Below, piece by piece: positions 33,324-45,639 of a stretch of 64,000 nt of DNA (within the stretch, counting starts at the first letter, position 1; each line of letters starts with the position of its first letter). The notes beneath the pieces are model-generated. The model ran no database searches. It was not told where the DNA came from and saw nothing but the letters and a program-made list of their open reading frames with translations. The DNA is taken from NCBI GenBank assembly GCA_018398585.1, contig JAGTTD010000024.1, positions 6,104,071-6,168,070 on the forward strand, written 5' to 3'. This stretch comes from Simmondsia chinensis (lineage: Eukaryota > Streptophyta > Magnoliopsida > Caryophyllales > Simmondsiaceae). The translations under genes were made by a program, and so were the position numbers.

Positions 33324-36300
33324 TAGAGGTGGCCAATGGGCCGGGCCCCGTCCTTCAGTGACCCCGGCCGGGCCCCAGGCCTCCCCAAAAGAGGGGCGGC
33401 CCGAGCCCGGGACCAGGCCTGTGCCCCCAAACGGCTATTATTTTATAGCCGCTGCCCCCCAACGGCTATAACAAGGGGGGAGCAACGGCTCGCGCCCGCC
33501 CCCCCCAAATTTAAAAAAAATAATAATAAATAAATAATTTTTTCCTATAAATACTAATCCAAATTTCTCATTTCACCACAATAATCTCGATATCCAATTC
33601 TCTCTTCTCCACATTTGCTCTAAATTTCTGAAGTTCGAAGTTGCAACTTATTCTGCTCGTAGAATTTCATAGAAATTCAAATTTCAGTTTTCGCTTTTGT
33701 AAATTTAGTATCGAAATTTTATTTGTTTGTCATTTTTATTTACCGAACTTGCATTCTTACTTGCATTTTTTAATTAATAATCAACAATACTAACATGACA
33801 CATAATTCATCTTCATCTGGAGTCAGTAAATCTAGTTCAAGCTCTTCACGACCGCCTAAAATTCCTATGACGGGTAGAGTTGTCAAACTTAATACCCAAG
33901 AATGAACGTTTTTAGAACCCGATCCGTCACCTCCCTACACAGACACTTTAAATTGGGAGGAGCAATAACAGTACTACCACGACCAGGATTTTCCTGAATC
34001 AGGGGGTGCTCAAACTTCATAAATCGAAGAAGAACCCATACCCACCAACACCGAGACTGAAACCCACGCCACCACTAGTAGTAGGCGTAATACTAGTGAG
34101 ATGTGGAAGCACTTCACACTAGATCGGGCACATAATAAAGCTTATTATAAATTATGTGACCCCCCGAAAGTTTTTAGTCATTCACGTGGTGGTGGAACAG
34201 CCACGTTAAAAAGACACCTAGTGAAAAGCCACCCGAACTAGACCCAGATAGATCCCAACAACATTTAGTACAGCAAATGACCGGTGCGCTTGCTAGCGTT
34301 AGGTTTTCACGAGAAAACAATAGACGAGAATTAGTAAGATATGTCATTGGGCCTGAAAAGCCATTTAACATCGACGAAGCCCCTAGACTCGTCCGGTATT
34401 GCCAAAATGCATTAAACCCCACCGCCGTAAGGGTTCTTCGGAACACTTTCAAGCGGGACGCATTTAAAGAATTTTATAGAATGAAAAATGAGCTTGTAGA
34501 CATTTTTAAGACGAACACAAGCATGTTCTCGTTGATGTCCGACACGTGGAGGTCGAAACCCGGTGTGCCTTTCATGTGCATAACGGCACACTGGATCGAT
34601 TCTTCCTTTATTATGCACAAAAGAATAATTCATTTTTGCCATTTAGATTATCCCCACGCTGCTAAGATAATCACGGGTGACATTATGGAGGCATGCCACG
34701 AGTGGGGGATAGATCGCAGAATTTTCATCATTACTTTCAACAACGCATCCATAAAACAATTAATTAGGCAAATGAGACCCATGTTAGGTAGGAAATGTTT
34801 TCACTTACATTGCATATGTGATATTTTACATTTAATGGTAACTGATGGTTTGGAGCTAATACAAACTTCTCTTGAATGTTTAAGAGAAGTAACTATAGCA
34901 ATCAAATCATCCGGAACTAGAAGGAAAAGATTTAAAATCTTTGTGACACGCATGGTATTCAATATAAACAATTTAAATTAGATACACATAATAGGTGGTC
35001 ATCAACAGTACACATGTTAGAAAGAATACTACCCTGTAAAGATATATTAATTGAATTTGTACAGAATAGTTGTTCAGATCTAAGGGCATTTTAATTTGAA
35101 CACAGTAAATTGGATACAATTAGCGAAATCTGTAAATTTTTTTTTATGTTTAAAGACGCTAAGACCTTTTTTTTTTCTGGTTGTTATTATCCTACCATGC
35201 CACAAGCAATATCTAGATTGGTACCTATTGTTGCTTAGATGGCCGATAACCAATCCAACTCCGTGTTGGAGGCCTCTGTTGCCGCAATAAAGGTAAAATT
35301 TGTTAATTATTATTTTCAACTACCTCTTACTTATTGTTTTGCTACCATTTTGGATCCCCGTTGTAAACTTAAGGGTTTGCAATTGCTTGCAAAAAATTTT
35401 TACGAAAAATTAAATCCAACTTTTGATAACGCTGCGTTTATTGCGGAAGTGGATGCAGATTTACATGAATTATTTTCCTTATATTCTCGAAGATTATCAG
35501 CTGATAATCCACATGTTTCTTCCACATCACATGGTTGTTCCACATCTAGTAGTAGTTTCGGACAAAAATCATATGCATGGGAGATGTTGGACCGATTCAA
35601 GCCCAAACAAAATCCCACGTCATGTAACGAGTTAGATTATTACTTGCGTTTGCCTATGCTCCAATTCTTCTCGACACCGGCGAGTCCGCACTTTTATATT
35701 TTGCAATGGTGGTGTTCTAATCAAACTCAATATCCCGTGCTTTCTACCATGACACAAGATATACTAATGTGTCCAATGTCTTCAGTAGTGCAGGTGGCAG
35801 GTTGCTTGGAACCAAAAAAGCAAAGCTATCATCGTCCAGCTTGGAAATGTCGGTGTGCTTGAAGGACTGGCTGCACGCAGCGGATAGGGAGCAAGACCAG
35901 CTGAAATTGGGTTCATCGAGCAACGATGAAGACAACCGTACTACCGATACATCAAGTCCCGGCGTACCAACCCCTGCCACCTTAGACTAAGTCCTTCTTA
36001 TTATTATAATTCTATTTCTCCATAGTATATTTTTTTTTATAGAATATATTTATAATTTTAAATGGTATAATTGTATTTGTTAATAATTTATGACACATTT
36101 TATTTTATTAGCTATATTTACCATTATTTATGATTGTGTTGTATTATATTTGTATATAATATTATTCATAACATTTATTTGTTTAAATATTGCAGTTGAT
36201 TGTAACAGATTTAAGTCTCTTTGTTGGATCGGATTGATGAATTGAAGTGTTACTTGAGTTTCCTGGATTTTAGTATGGACACCTTCTTTTGTGACTGTGA

Positions 36301-36760
36301 AATGATAGATTTGGCTTATAAATGGAATCCCTAATATAATATGTTGTTGCAGATCTTTGACTAAAATGAATGGTGTCTTGAAACGGATACTATCATTACA
36401 AATATAAGAATTTGATAATTTATATTTTATTTTTATTCTATCTCTACTGGCTGTGTGAAGATTTTCTAATGTTTTCTTATAATATTTTGATGGAATAAGT
36501 CCTTGATTGGAATTGGATATCTAATCCATTAGAGAGCTTTGTTCAAAGATTAGTAATGAATAACAAGTCGTAGAACCCCTATTTCTATTTCTGGTTGTTT
36601 GTTAATATATTTTTTATAAAATTATTGAAAAAAGGGGGACCGGCCCGGCCTAGCCCGCCCCCAACCTAGACCCAAGCCTCGGGCTGTGCCGGTCTGCAGG
36701 GGGCCTGTGTCCGGGCCGGGGGTCGCAGATCGGCCCGACCTGGCCTGTTGGCCACCTCTA
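33324..36760 (+). mobile_element. Defective hAT transposon
   Basis: Inverted ends TAGAGGTGGCCAATGGGCC (33324) and, at the right, GGCCTGTTGGCCACCTCTA (to 36760) match over the outer 13 bp. GC-rich subterminal GGGCCGGGC repeats occur at both ends (33330-33480 and 36640-36750), typical of hAT elements. A decayed transposase gene lies inside. The 8-bp flanks (GTGATGTC and GATCCAGC) do not match, so either the duplication has decayed or a flank was rearranged. Confidence 0.85.
33795..35990 (+). pseudogene. hAT transposase (BED zinc finger, RICESLEEPER-like), broken
   Basis: The ATG at 33795 starts MTHNSSSSGVSKSSSSSSRP, a serine-rich N-terminus. A BED-type finger follows at about 34100-34250 (MWKHFTLD, YYKLCDPPKVFSHSRGGG, LKRHLVKSH). 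The core is intact in 34277-34981 (SLMSDTWRSKPGVPFMCITA, AHWIDSSFIMHKRI, FHLHCICDILHLMV, with CIC where CAAHI-type residues are usual). The C-terminal dimerisation region is at 35600-35960 (CNELDYYLRLP, ILQWWCSNQTQYPVLS, GRLLGTKKAKLSSSSLEMSV), split by a frameshift near 35790. There are stops at 33903, 33967, 34018, 34240, 34979 and 35094. It is not functional. Confidence 0.85.
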
Positions 36761-36941
36761 GATCCAGCCCGACTGACCAAAACCTGAAATGACTAAAACC
36801 CAAGATTAAGGGCCTATTTAGAATTGTTGTGAAAAAATTACTGTTTTTAAAAGAAGTTTCCGTAAAAGCACTTATGTAAAAAGTGATTTTTAAAGAAGCC
36901 GTTTATATTTGGCTCAACCAGTCAGAAGCGCTTATTTTATT
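36761..36941. other. Junction of hAT flank and a candidate MITE
   Basis: 36761-36813 carries CCAAAACCTGAAATGACTAA-type phrases that also recur at 38500-38900. GGGCCTATTTAGAATTG at about 36810 is inversely related to CAATCCTAAACAGACTT near 38470-38487. This suggests a non-autonomous DNA element spanning about 36810-38487 with possible TTAA flanks. Confidence 0.35.
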
Positions 36942-37320
36942 AGCAACTCAACTTGAAATTCAACAATTTGAACCAAGATCACATAAAAATAATATGAGAA
37001 GTCAAAAAATTGAGCAACTCAAACCAAATCACTTCAAAAACACAAAATCACACAAAAATCATATAGAAATTGAACAAAACCAGTAACTCAACTTGAAATT
37101 GAAGAATTTGAACCAAATCACACAAAGTTCATATGACAAGTCAAACAATGGAGCAACTCAAACCAAATCACTTCAAAATTACAAAATCACACCAAAATCA
37201 CATAGAAGTTGAACAAAAGCAACTCAACTTGAAACTGAACAATTTGAACCAAAATCACACAAAAATCATATGAAAAATCAAAAAATGAGGAACTCAAACG
37301 AATGACTTAAAAATCACAAA
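36942..37320. repeat. Tandem repeat, about 2.8 units of 136-140 bp
   Basis: Units begin at 36942, 37082 and 37218, each with AGCAACTCAACTTGAAATT or a close variant followed by CAATTTGAACC and CACATAAAAAT-type phrases. Non-coding. It lies inside the candidate MITE. Confidence 0.75.
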
Positions 37321-37550
37321 ATCTAACCAAATTCGTACCAAAATTGTAGAGAAATTGAACAAAATCCTACCGAATTCGCAGGTTTTGGTCAAGTTCGAAC
37401 AGAGGGACAAAATCTGACCCGGTGTTCGCCGGAGGACGTGCAACGGTGTTTGGAGGTGGCGGCGGGACGGCGTTGATGGCGGCGGTGCGGCGTTGCTGTC
37501 AGTGAAAGTGGGGATAGAAATGGGTTCGGTACAGGGGTTAGGGTTTGAAA

Positions 37551-38230
37551 TAAGGATAGTAATGGATTGGGTTTGGATCGGGTTTTTGGTCGGGTTTGTT
37601 TTCATTCAGATACAATGTAGAAAAAATTTGACACAACCTAAATTCGGAAAAAACTCATTCATTCCATAAAAAGTCAATCCAAACCCAAATCTATCAGGTA
37701 AAATGGATATCCAACCCAAATCTATGACCCATTTAAATTCTAGAACAAATTATAATATTAAGATCTAATATTAATATATGTAACAATAATACTGCGACAA
37801 TAGTAAATTAAATGCAAATATCTGGACAAATCATTGCATTTTTTTCTTTTTTTATTTAATATGTATAATATAGTAATAATACAATATTAGGCAACTGTTT
37901 AAAAACTTTTTCACCAGTAATTTTTATACATATATTTGTTACATCATGATTTTTAGAAATAATAGTATATTAGTAAACTCTAAAATAATGGCACATAAAA
38001 AAAAAAATTAGAATTTGTTTTGTCATGGTAAAAACGCAAATTTTAGTAATTTCAAAAATTTTCCTTACACTATCGGATTTGGGTCGAGTTTGGGTTGGGT
38101 TTGATGACCCAAAACTCATTTATCAACATTCAAATCCAAATCCATTTAAAATTCATCTTTTACATCTAAATCCATAAATGGATCGGGTTGGATGGACATT
38201 TGACAGGTTCAGATCCAATTGTCATACCTA
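37551..38230. mobile_element. hAT-like MITE, copy 2, with perfect 8-bp target duplication
   Basis: Flanked by identical GTTTGAAA at 37543-37550 and 38231-38238. The ends TAAGGATAGTAATGGAT and, inverted, TAGGTATGACAATTGGAT are imperfect inverted repeats. The interior shares GGGTCGGGTTT, TTCATTCCATAAAA and ATGGATCGGGTTGGATGGA with the copy at 10271-10919. Without coding capacity, it would have relied on a hAT transposase; the nearby element at 33324 has different ends. Confidence 0.85.
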
Positions 38231-38487
38231 GTTTGAAAGATGATGTTTGTGTGGGGATATGGTGTAATTTTAATGTTTGACTAGGGGTATTTTTGTCCTA
38301 AAAATTTTAAGGTTTCGCTTCTGCTTCTGTTTAAAATCAGAAGCACCGAATTTCTGTTTCTGCTTAAAAGCTGAAAAACTGCTTCTACTTTTAACAAAAA
38401 GCATTTTTCGGTATTATTCAAACATCCTCCAGATCCCATTTCAGAAAAAGCATTTTTCCCCAAAATAAGCAATCCTAAACAGACTTA

Positions 38488-38947
38488 AGTCTCTTGGATT
38501 ACATTTGACTTGACTACGACTAAACTCAATTGACCTAAAACCCAAAATCACCAGTCATAATTGACCTCAAACCTAAGATGAGTCAGCCAACATGAATCGA
38601 ATTACTCAACCACGGCCTACATGTGACCCGACATTTGAAATGGCACAGCCCGATTGACCCAAAATCTAAGCATGAAATGACCTTATGATAATTCGAACCC
38701 AATTCATGCTAACTCATTGCCCGCTGACTGAACCCAATTAGCATAATATCCAAGATAACTCGAGCACAAAATCATCATTCTTGATTAAAACCCAACCCCA
38801 ATTGACTAAAACTTGAGATTCAAACACCAAAGGATCTTACTCGAAACCTGAACCTAGCCAGCCTGAAACCTAGAGTGATACAATCGATTGACCCACAACT
38901 TGAGATGAGTGGAATTATTATGGAATTTAATTCAACCACTTATGCAT
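38488..38947. other. Repeat-rich spacer of GACCCAAAACC-type phrases
   Basis: Degenerate short phrases (GACCTAAAACCCAAAATC and TTGACCCAAAATC variants) recur through the interval. Their inverse forms (GAGTTTTGGGTCAAT) occur at 39280-39730 and 60900-61100, which flank gypsy-A. No gene. Confidence 0.4.
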
Positions 38948-39233
38948 TTGATTATCCAAACAATGAAAATTCAATTCCATTATAATTATAATTGGAAATG
39001 CAATTCCACAATCTAATTCCAATTCCAAATGCAAAACAAAATATATAGGAATTTGTAAAACGAATATTTGCCAACATCGAACAATGTAAATTCAATTTCA
39101 TCCTAATTACAATTCCACTGGGCTCTATTTGGCACATAGAATTGGAATATGACAGTGAAATTCGAAATCTAATTACAATTTTGGTGGAATTGGAATTTTA
39201 ATGGAATTGAAATTCCATTGTTTGGTTCATCAA
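38948..39233. mobile_element. Foldback/MITE element of AATTCC type
   Basis: The left TTGATTATCCAAACAATG and the reverse complement of the right end, TTGATGAACCAAACAATG, match at 15 of 18. Homology continues with AATTCAATTCCATTA over about 40 bp. The interior is built of AATTCCAATTCC variants. A related, more decayed copy is at about 61130-61320. Confidence 0.6.
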
Positions 39234-39733
39234 AAGAATTGGAGGTCAGAATTATAATTTCATAATGATTCGAGTCATCACGAGTTTTCGATCAATTGAG
39301 TTGGAATATTTTGAGTTTTAAATCAGCTACAATCAAAATTTTGGTCAGAGCAATTCACATTGTGTCTGATTTATTATGGTCAGGGCGATTTACTTTGATT
39401 CGAGTTATTTGAGTTTTGAGTCAAATCGGGTTGAGTATCGCGTCGGATCATTTGGTGTTCAAGTTACTTGGGATTTTCAGTTAATCGGTTAGGTCTTTTC
39501 GTAATTCAGGTAAGAATAAAATCGGGTTTGAGTTGATTCAGGTTATTTCGAGCTCGAGTCATCTTAATTTTGGGATGAATGAACTGTTAGATTTCAAATT
39601 TCGAGTTATGTTAAGCTGAGTTTGAAATGGATTAGGGCATCTTGCATTCGGATCATATCAAGTTTTGGGTCAATCTGGTTAGGTCAATTCCAATTTGGCT
39701 CAACTTGTTTAAGATCACATTCAAGTAGATTAG

Positions 39734-40131
39734 TGATGCAGCGCATAAGAAAGAAAATGGGGAACGAAAGGTTGAACGACCTTACTTTAAATTCTTATTG
39801 CTAAAACAATTAAGAAAATAAAGGGAAAAAGTTTAATCTTGATTCTGACAACACGAGAATAAGAGAAAACACGAAACAATGGGGAAAAATTAAACAATTA
39901 AATGCCAACCCTAATCATCCTCTTCCTTAAGTAGAGGAGTTTTCCTATCTAAGATTAAATATTAAAAATAAAAAAGATAAATAACAGTATCTACTAATCT
40001 AAATCAAGCTCACTTCCTTGAAGTTAAACTCCTTCGCCCGAATCATGTTCCCGCATGCTTGTCCTCCATCTCACCAAGCTCGCCCAGAAAATGAGTTGTT
40101 GACCCGACTCGCCAAGACGCGGGCTGCATCA
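39734..40131 (-). repeat. 3' LTR of gypsy-A
   Basis: Matches 60455-60885 along its length (about 398 against 431 bp). On the minus strand it is preceded by a GCTGAGGAGGA purine tract (40132-40142) directly adjoining TGATGCAG. Confidence 0.85.
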
Positions 40132-40143
40132 TCCTCCTCAGCT

Positions 40144-40455
40144 TGGAAAGAATTCGCCAACTGTTCATCCACATCATTCTTGCTAAAGTAAGGTGGAAGT
40201 CCTCATTCTATTTGACAGCTGAAGTCGGTATGCATTGTCATTGATTTTCTCAATGACACGCAATGGTCCCATCTTCTGTGCGGTCAACTTGTTGTGCTTC
40301 CATGTTGGAAACCACTTTCTTATCAAAATTGTCCCTACTTTATTGCCAACTTGGAGTTGCATCGCTCATCGTCGCTTGTCACTCGCCATCTAGTATTAGT
40401 GCAAGGTTTATCGATGAACAAGGAATAAGGCCATAGACAATCCTAAGTGGCATAG
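40144..40455 (-). pseudogene. gypsy-A integrase C-terminal end
   Basis: The minus strand reads MPLRIVYGLIP at the insertion edge, then LQVGNKVGTILIRKWFPTWK, HNKLTAQKMGPLRVIEKIN and DNAYRLQLSNRM. This is the gypsy integrase C-terminal domain with its GP..VIEKIN..AYRL signature. A stop follows near 40205. It connects across the CATAG duplication to 42666-42925. Confidence 0.8.
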
Positions 40456-42665
40456 TGTTAGGATCAGTGTCCTGAAATCCAGAATTATTCTGGATATATT
40501 ATTTTAATTAATAAATAAAATTAAAGTTCCAGTCGTTTTCTAGTCAAATTTGTGTATGTGAGCATTTATACTGCATGTGATTTTCTTTCGGGAGGCATCC
40601 ATGAGATGGGTGTAGTCCTCAGACTACAATTTATATGTTTGTTCTAGGTTGTTTATGAGACTAAGTCACAGATAGACTTGGAACAAATGATATGGATTGT
40701 TGTTTGAAAGACTCGTAGTCGAAGACAAGTCTGGACCACTTGTATGTTAGGACTATAACGTGAAACTTTAAATGGCTTGTCTTGGTCATGTGGATGGAGA
40801 TCCAAAAGTGTTAGGTTAGTGTGTTTGACACACTGAGTTGGACCGTGTGGGTTACTTATTTCTAGACTACTATCAAAGATGAGTGATTCGCATTGTACTG
40901 TTTGAATGACGATTTTAAATCTTGAGGGTATTCTGGACTTGTGCATGGAGCGTTAGTTACTTGGGTGTACTATAAGTAAGGTCTAAAACGAATGACTGAA
41001 ATCCCACGTACACTGAGTAGCGGCGTGAAGTGTGACAAGGATCAGGTATTCAATAGGGAATCTACAATCTCTTATGAGATACAGATGTCCCCGTAGTTGA
41101 TTCGTAAATATTTGAGTGGTTCGGAAACTTTGGCCAAAGTATTCCAAATGTTTGACATTTGGAATTTATACTATGAATATATTCAAGTATAAGTGAATTA
41201 TTCAGTGAAGGGCAAGTCGGTACCTAATGGAGAAGCTGTGAGAAGTATAATAGTAGTAGTTATATTTATCCTTTGTCATGGACATCTAGTAGAGGGGTTG
41301 TTGTCATCAATACAGTATATTAGGGAGATATCGAATAAATAATTTAAGTCTGGAGTGCAGTGAGATTTATTTAGTGGAACTAAGTCTCATTAAATGGTAA
41401 TTAAATTAATATCACGAGATGATTTAATTTAACCCGTTTGGAGCTAGATTTAAATTGTCCTCGGGGTCCCTACGCAAGCCTCTGTATTTTATTGCCGTTA
41501 GAAAAATATTAAAGAATTCATGAGATGAATTATTTATCCATAAGATGGGTAAAATTAATTTTGCCAAACATTATTCATGAGATGAATAAAAGTTAAAAAA
41601 TATAAATAAAATAATTTTGGAAAATTAAAATTCATAAGATGAAATTTTTCACGTGGAAACAAAGCAAAAAAAATAAAAAATAAAAAATAAAAAAATTTTG
41701 CATTTAAAACCTACACAGTAGCGATCCGTGTGTACCGGATCCAAACGTGTCGCGCGCTGGGTTGTCCACTTTGGGAATCTGCGTCCCCAGGTGGGGACGA
41801 ATCACGCGACGCCACGTGTCACGCTAAGTTAAACTAACATGCGTGTTTTTGGGACATCGAAACGACTCGTTTTGCCCTCCTTTTGTAATGATACGCTGCA
41901 TTTTGTATTAAACCAGTGAATCCCACATCGAAAAATCAGATTTTTTCACTCCGGTATATTCTTATAAATAGAGGGGCTTATTCTGAGGTTTGGTATCAGA
42001 GTCAAAATATTTGTTTAGGGTTTCTGAAATTGTTTATGATCTAGTTTAATATTTTTCGGAGCCCACACTCCGGGCAATTCGAGGTCATTGCGTACAAGGT
42101 CTCGGGGTCTTGATTTTGAAGAATATTATTGCCTTTCTAGTTTCTTCATTATTTGAGCAATTCTAGGTATGTTCTTCTTTCTTTATTCTTTTTCGCTTTC
42201 CTATTTATTTACAGTATTTGTTATTATACCTGTTTAAGTTTATGTATTGTTATGAATGTATTAGAGTAAAAGGCTTGTAGATCTAAATTAAGAATTTAGA
42301 TTTGATGATTTAAATTATGAATTTAAGTCAGTAGATTTAAAATTAGGAATTAAATCAACCTTAGGTTTAGAGTTATGAATTCTAAACCTGTTTCGCTGTG
42401 TAATCTTTAGGGAGAATTTTTGAAATTCATCCCAACAATCGGTATTAGGGCAAAAGTTTTATAGAGATAATCCTATTCTCAGGAACTCTCGCATGTGAGG
42501 TGTCACGAAGCGTGACTCTCTGACCGCGGGCTTAGGTAAAGAGAAGTGTCTCCTACTCTAAGTGCTCCAATAGGTGCCTATTGTTGTGACCATAGTTGAA
42601 AACTGTGAACCCAATAGTCGGCCTCAGAGTTTATTTTTTAACAAAATTCGTATGTTTTCCCAACA
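40456..42665 (+). mobile_element. LTR retrotransposon remnant (mainly one long LTR) with CATAG duplication
   Basis: Bounded by CATAG at 40451-40455 and 42666-42670. It begins TGTTAGGATC and ends TTTTCCCAACA. An LTR-like block probably ends at ATCCCAACA (42437), followed by a primer-site-like GGTATTAGGGC (42441-42451) and about 215 bp of leader. The last bases look like the very end of a 3' LTR, so almost the whole internal region appears deleted. TATAAATA is at 41963. A second primer-site-like TGGTATCAGAG sits at 41991 inside the LTR. No coding sequence. Direction is inferred from the primer site. Confidence 0.75.
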
Positions 42666-42930
42666 CATAGACCCTGTGCTTCAGTTTATCGAGCTGTTAT
42701 AAGCCAACTTGACTTCATCCAACTTTTGCTCCCATCCTTTGACGTTCTCGGCAACAAGACATCGGAGAAGGTTACCTCATGTTCTACTTGTCACTTCAGT
42801 ATGGCTTTCCATTCGTGGGTGATGAACAGTGCTGAAGGCAAGAGAGGTACCCGTCATCTTTCATAAACTCTTCCAGAAGTGATTCATAGAGCGGACATCC
42901 CTCTCTAACATACTGCTGGCGAGTAAGTCA
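42666..42930 (-). pseudogene. gypsy-A integrase core fragment
   Basis: The minus strand reads DVRSMNHFWKSL, stop, KMTGTSLAFSTVHHPRMESH, then GNLLRCLVAENVKGWEQKLD, EVKLAYNSSIN. This aligns with the distal gypsy integrase core (HFW..L....GT.L.FST..HP). The usual catalytic HPQTDGQTE block reads HPRMESHTE. It directly abuts a reverse transcriptase fragment at about 42930, so roughly 1.5 kb of pol is deleted. Confidence 0.75.
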
Positions 42931-43925
42931 CCCAATCTCAGAAAGGAAAATTGAAAACGCACCTTGATATTGTTAATGGCTCGGATGTGAATTCACATCC
43001 GCTAAGTTCATCCCTCTTTGGTATCAAGAGTGTTGAAACCGCACAAGGGCTCAAGTTCTCTCGAGTAAAACCCCTAATGAGTAATTCCTCAACTTGGCGC
43101 CCAAGCTCTTCTGGCTTCGCAGGACTCATTCGGTACTGAAGCCTATTCAGGAAGGCAACTCCTAGAACCTGATCTGCCTGGTGCTGAATGTGCCTTAACG
43201 GTGGTGTAGTACTCGACACCTCTTCTGGTATTCTCCCATATACTGTCTGCCACTCCGTGCCTATGGGTACAAGCATCATCTCGTTCTTGCTAACTCCCTT
43301 GGCAAGCAAAGCTCTAGTATGGGGATTCGAGTTTTCTACTATCACCGAGAGTGGTGCTTTGTCCTTCTTGGGCAACAAGACTATCTTTGTGCCTTCAAAC
43401 ACAAAGTTATAGGTGTTTAGTCTTCCATCATAGGTAGCATCTTTGTCGAATTGCCATGGCTGTCCCAACAACAAATGACACGCATCCTTGATAACCACAT
43501 CACAGCGTACCCCATCTCTGTATTTCGCCCCAATTGAAAAGTTAACCAGACAACGTTTAGATAAAGTTACATGATTTTCTTTCTTGAGCCATGACAACTT
43601 GTAAGGGTTCACATGCTCCTCTGACTTTAACCCCAATTTCCTGACTGCTTCTTTGGAGATAACATTCTCACAACTTTTGGAATTGATGACTAGGCGGCAT
43701 ACTTCCCGTCCATCGTTCATATCGTTTGGAAGATATTATTTCTGAGCCAACTATCTCCTTTTGCATATCTAGGCGTAAAGCAAATTCGCTTGACCACTAG
43801 TAGGTGGCATTCGTCACCTGCAACTTCTTCTTTCCACTTGGCGCCAACTCGTCTTGAGCTTCTAACTCGCCATTTTCAGTATGAAGTTCCTCGATGTACA
43901 AACCTTTACCAAGTCTGTTGCCCTT
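42931..43925 (-). pseudogene. gypsy-A protease and reverse transcriptase N-terminus
   Basis: The frame 43720-42938 (260 residues) contains a retropepsin-like domain: CRLVINSKSCENVISKEAV (catalytic Asp position reads NSKS instead of DSGS), then ACHLLLGQPWQFDKDATYDG and FEGTKIVLLPKK. The reverse transcriptase lead-in follows: LNRLQYRMSPAKPEELGRQV, ELLIRGFTRENLSPCAV, LLIPKRD, and after a frameshift RAINNIKVRF. Between 43925 and 43720 a linker reads VKRICFTPR. The missing DSGS and the deletion make it inactive. Confidence 0.85.
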
Positions 43926-45217
43926 TGTTAAATCCAATTTTGTACGCATATATTCGTATGATTTCAATTTAGTTTATTTCTATCTTACATCTAATTTCTA
44001 TTAACTTTGCTCTGCTTAACTTTTATTCCATTACAACAAAACTCATTTCATGCTAATTCTTGCTAGATTTGATGGTCAAATGAACCAATGGAACAACACT
44101 AACCAACTTGTTAAGCAAGCTAACCAACTTGCCACCAAAATGAATTGCTTAATTGCAAGTTGGGGCAGCAAAGAACAACAAGGAAGGAAACTTTGCAATG
44201 AACAAGTGAAAAAAGGAAGCAAGTTGGATACAAAAAGTATGGAAGCCCATTTGATGAGTGCCTGGCCAAAAAAGCAAAGGAGCAAGCGAATGCATTTTTA
44301 ATTCATAAAAGAGCAAATTGAACTCATTGAAGAATACTATAAATAGAGGAAGAAGCAAAAGCTTAAGGCATCAATTCAACCAATTCATTCATTACAAACA
44401 TAAAAAACACGCGGTTTAGGAGAGAAAAGGAAGGAAGGAAAGAGTTTAGTTTGGTGTTCTTTTCTATCCTTTTGTGTTTAGTTCATGGCCTTTGTTCTAG
44501 TTTTGTTTTATGTTATATTAGTCATGAACTAATTTAGTTTTTGCAAGGCTACGATGTAGCCTAAGTTGTAATTACACTTTTTTCTAGTTCAAAATATTCT
44601 ATGTTTATTTATTCTGTTGTTGATGTGTTTATTATTGCTCTTCATGTGTTTTGAGTGCTTGATTACCATTCAAAACTTGTAATGAATCATAATGAGTTTG
44701 AGAGGAGATTCATGATAATTGCTAAAGTAATAAACACCATAAGTTGAGTGAATGCTAGAGATAGATTAACACGATTTGTGTGGTCTTGTTAGTGAAAACC
44801 ATAAATCATCACAACTCTTTTCTTATTTAAATTCATGCCAGATATTGATGAGTTAAGAGGTAAAAGAGTATGCTAAGTATTGCTCGAGAGAAAATATTTA
44901 GTAAATTAGGGTTTTCGGCCATCAACCTGAATAAAACAACTAGAATACTGAGAATAAAAGTCGTATTAATGCAACTAGGTGAAATCAGATGTCTTGGATT
45001 TTAAAACCGGCCAACTTACTTAAAAATCAGTAAAGATTTTAGTTTCTTACCATTTCATTAGTCTCACATTGAAAACTTTAGAATTCGTTCATTCAAATAA
45101 CCCTAGAACTGCTAATTTCAGTAATCATTCAATAAAACAATTTTCGTGGGAACGATATTCTACTTACTCTTTATTACTTGAATCGACTTAGTACACTTGC
45201 TAAATAATCACGCATCA
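43926..45217 (+). repeat. Left LTR arm of the Athila-like element
   Basis: 1,292 bp, beginning TGTTAAATCCAATTTTG and ending AATCACGCATCA, directly ahead of the primer-binding site. A region at 44334-44470 (CTATAAATAGAGGAAG at 44338) supplies a plausible TATA box for plus-strand transcription. Confidence 0.85.
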
Positions 45218-45223
45218 AGTTTT

Positions 45224-45241
45224 TGGCGCCATTGCCGATGA
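45224..45241 (+). other. Primer-binding site, Athila type
   Basis: TGGCGCCATTGCCGATGA, seven bases after the LTR end, resembles the tRNA-Asp-type primer site used by Athila-like elements. Confidence 0.75.
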
Positions 45242-45639
45242 CTGTTTTTACTTGAGTGATATTCATACCATCTAGTTTTAGAAATAATCTGAATTTATTT
45301 TTATTTAAGTTTGTAAATCTTGTTTAATATTGAGTGAAAAAAATCATTTATTTCATTTATGCATCTAGGTAAATTGTTAAAAATTAGGATTTGTATATAT
45401 GAAAATATATTTTTAGACCATTTTAAAAATCGAACTTTGTCCCAAAAAAAAAAAGAGAAAACTCAAATATTTTTATTAAACTAGAAATAAAATTTTTAAC
45501 CAAGAATTGTTTTGAATTATTTCATTTATTTATCTATTTATTTATTTTTTTTTTCCTTATTGTGTTCATCTTTCTTTTACCATTTATCTTTGTTTTCCTC
45601 GTTTGTATGCTAAGATTGCAGGGAGGAGACATTACTCCC

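Noticed and set aside
41989..42001. True end of the LTR at 41988
   Set aside because: The sequence before it does not end in CA, whereas 42437 does and is followed by another primer-like motif; the outer boundary at 42665 is fixed by CATAG.
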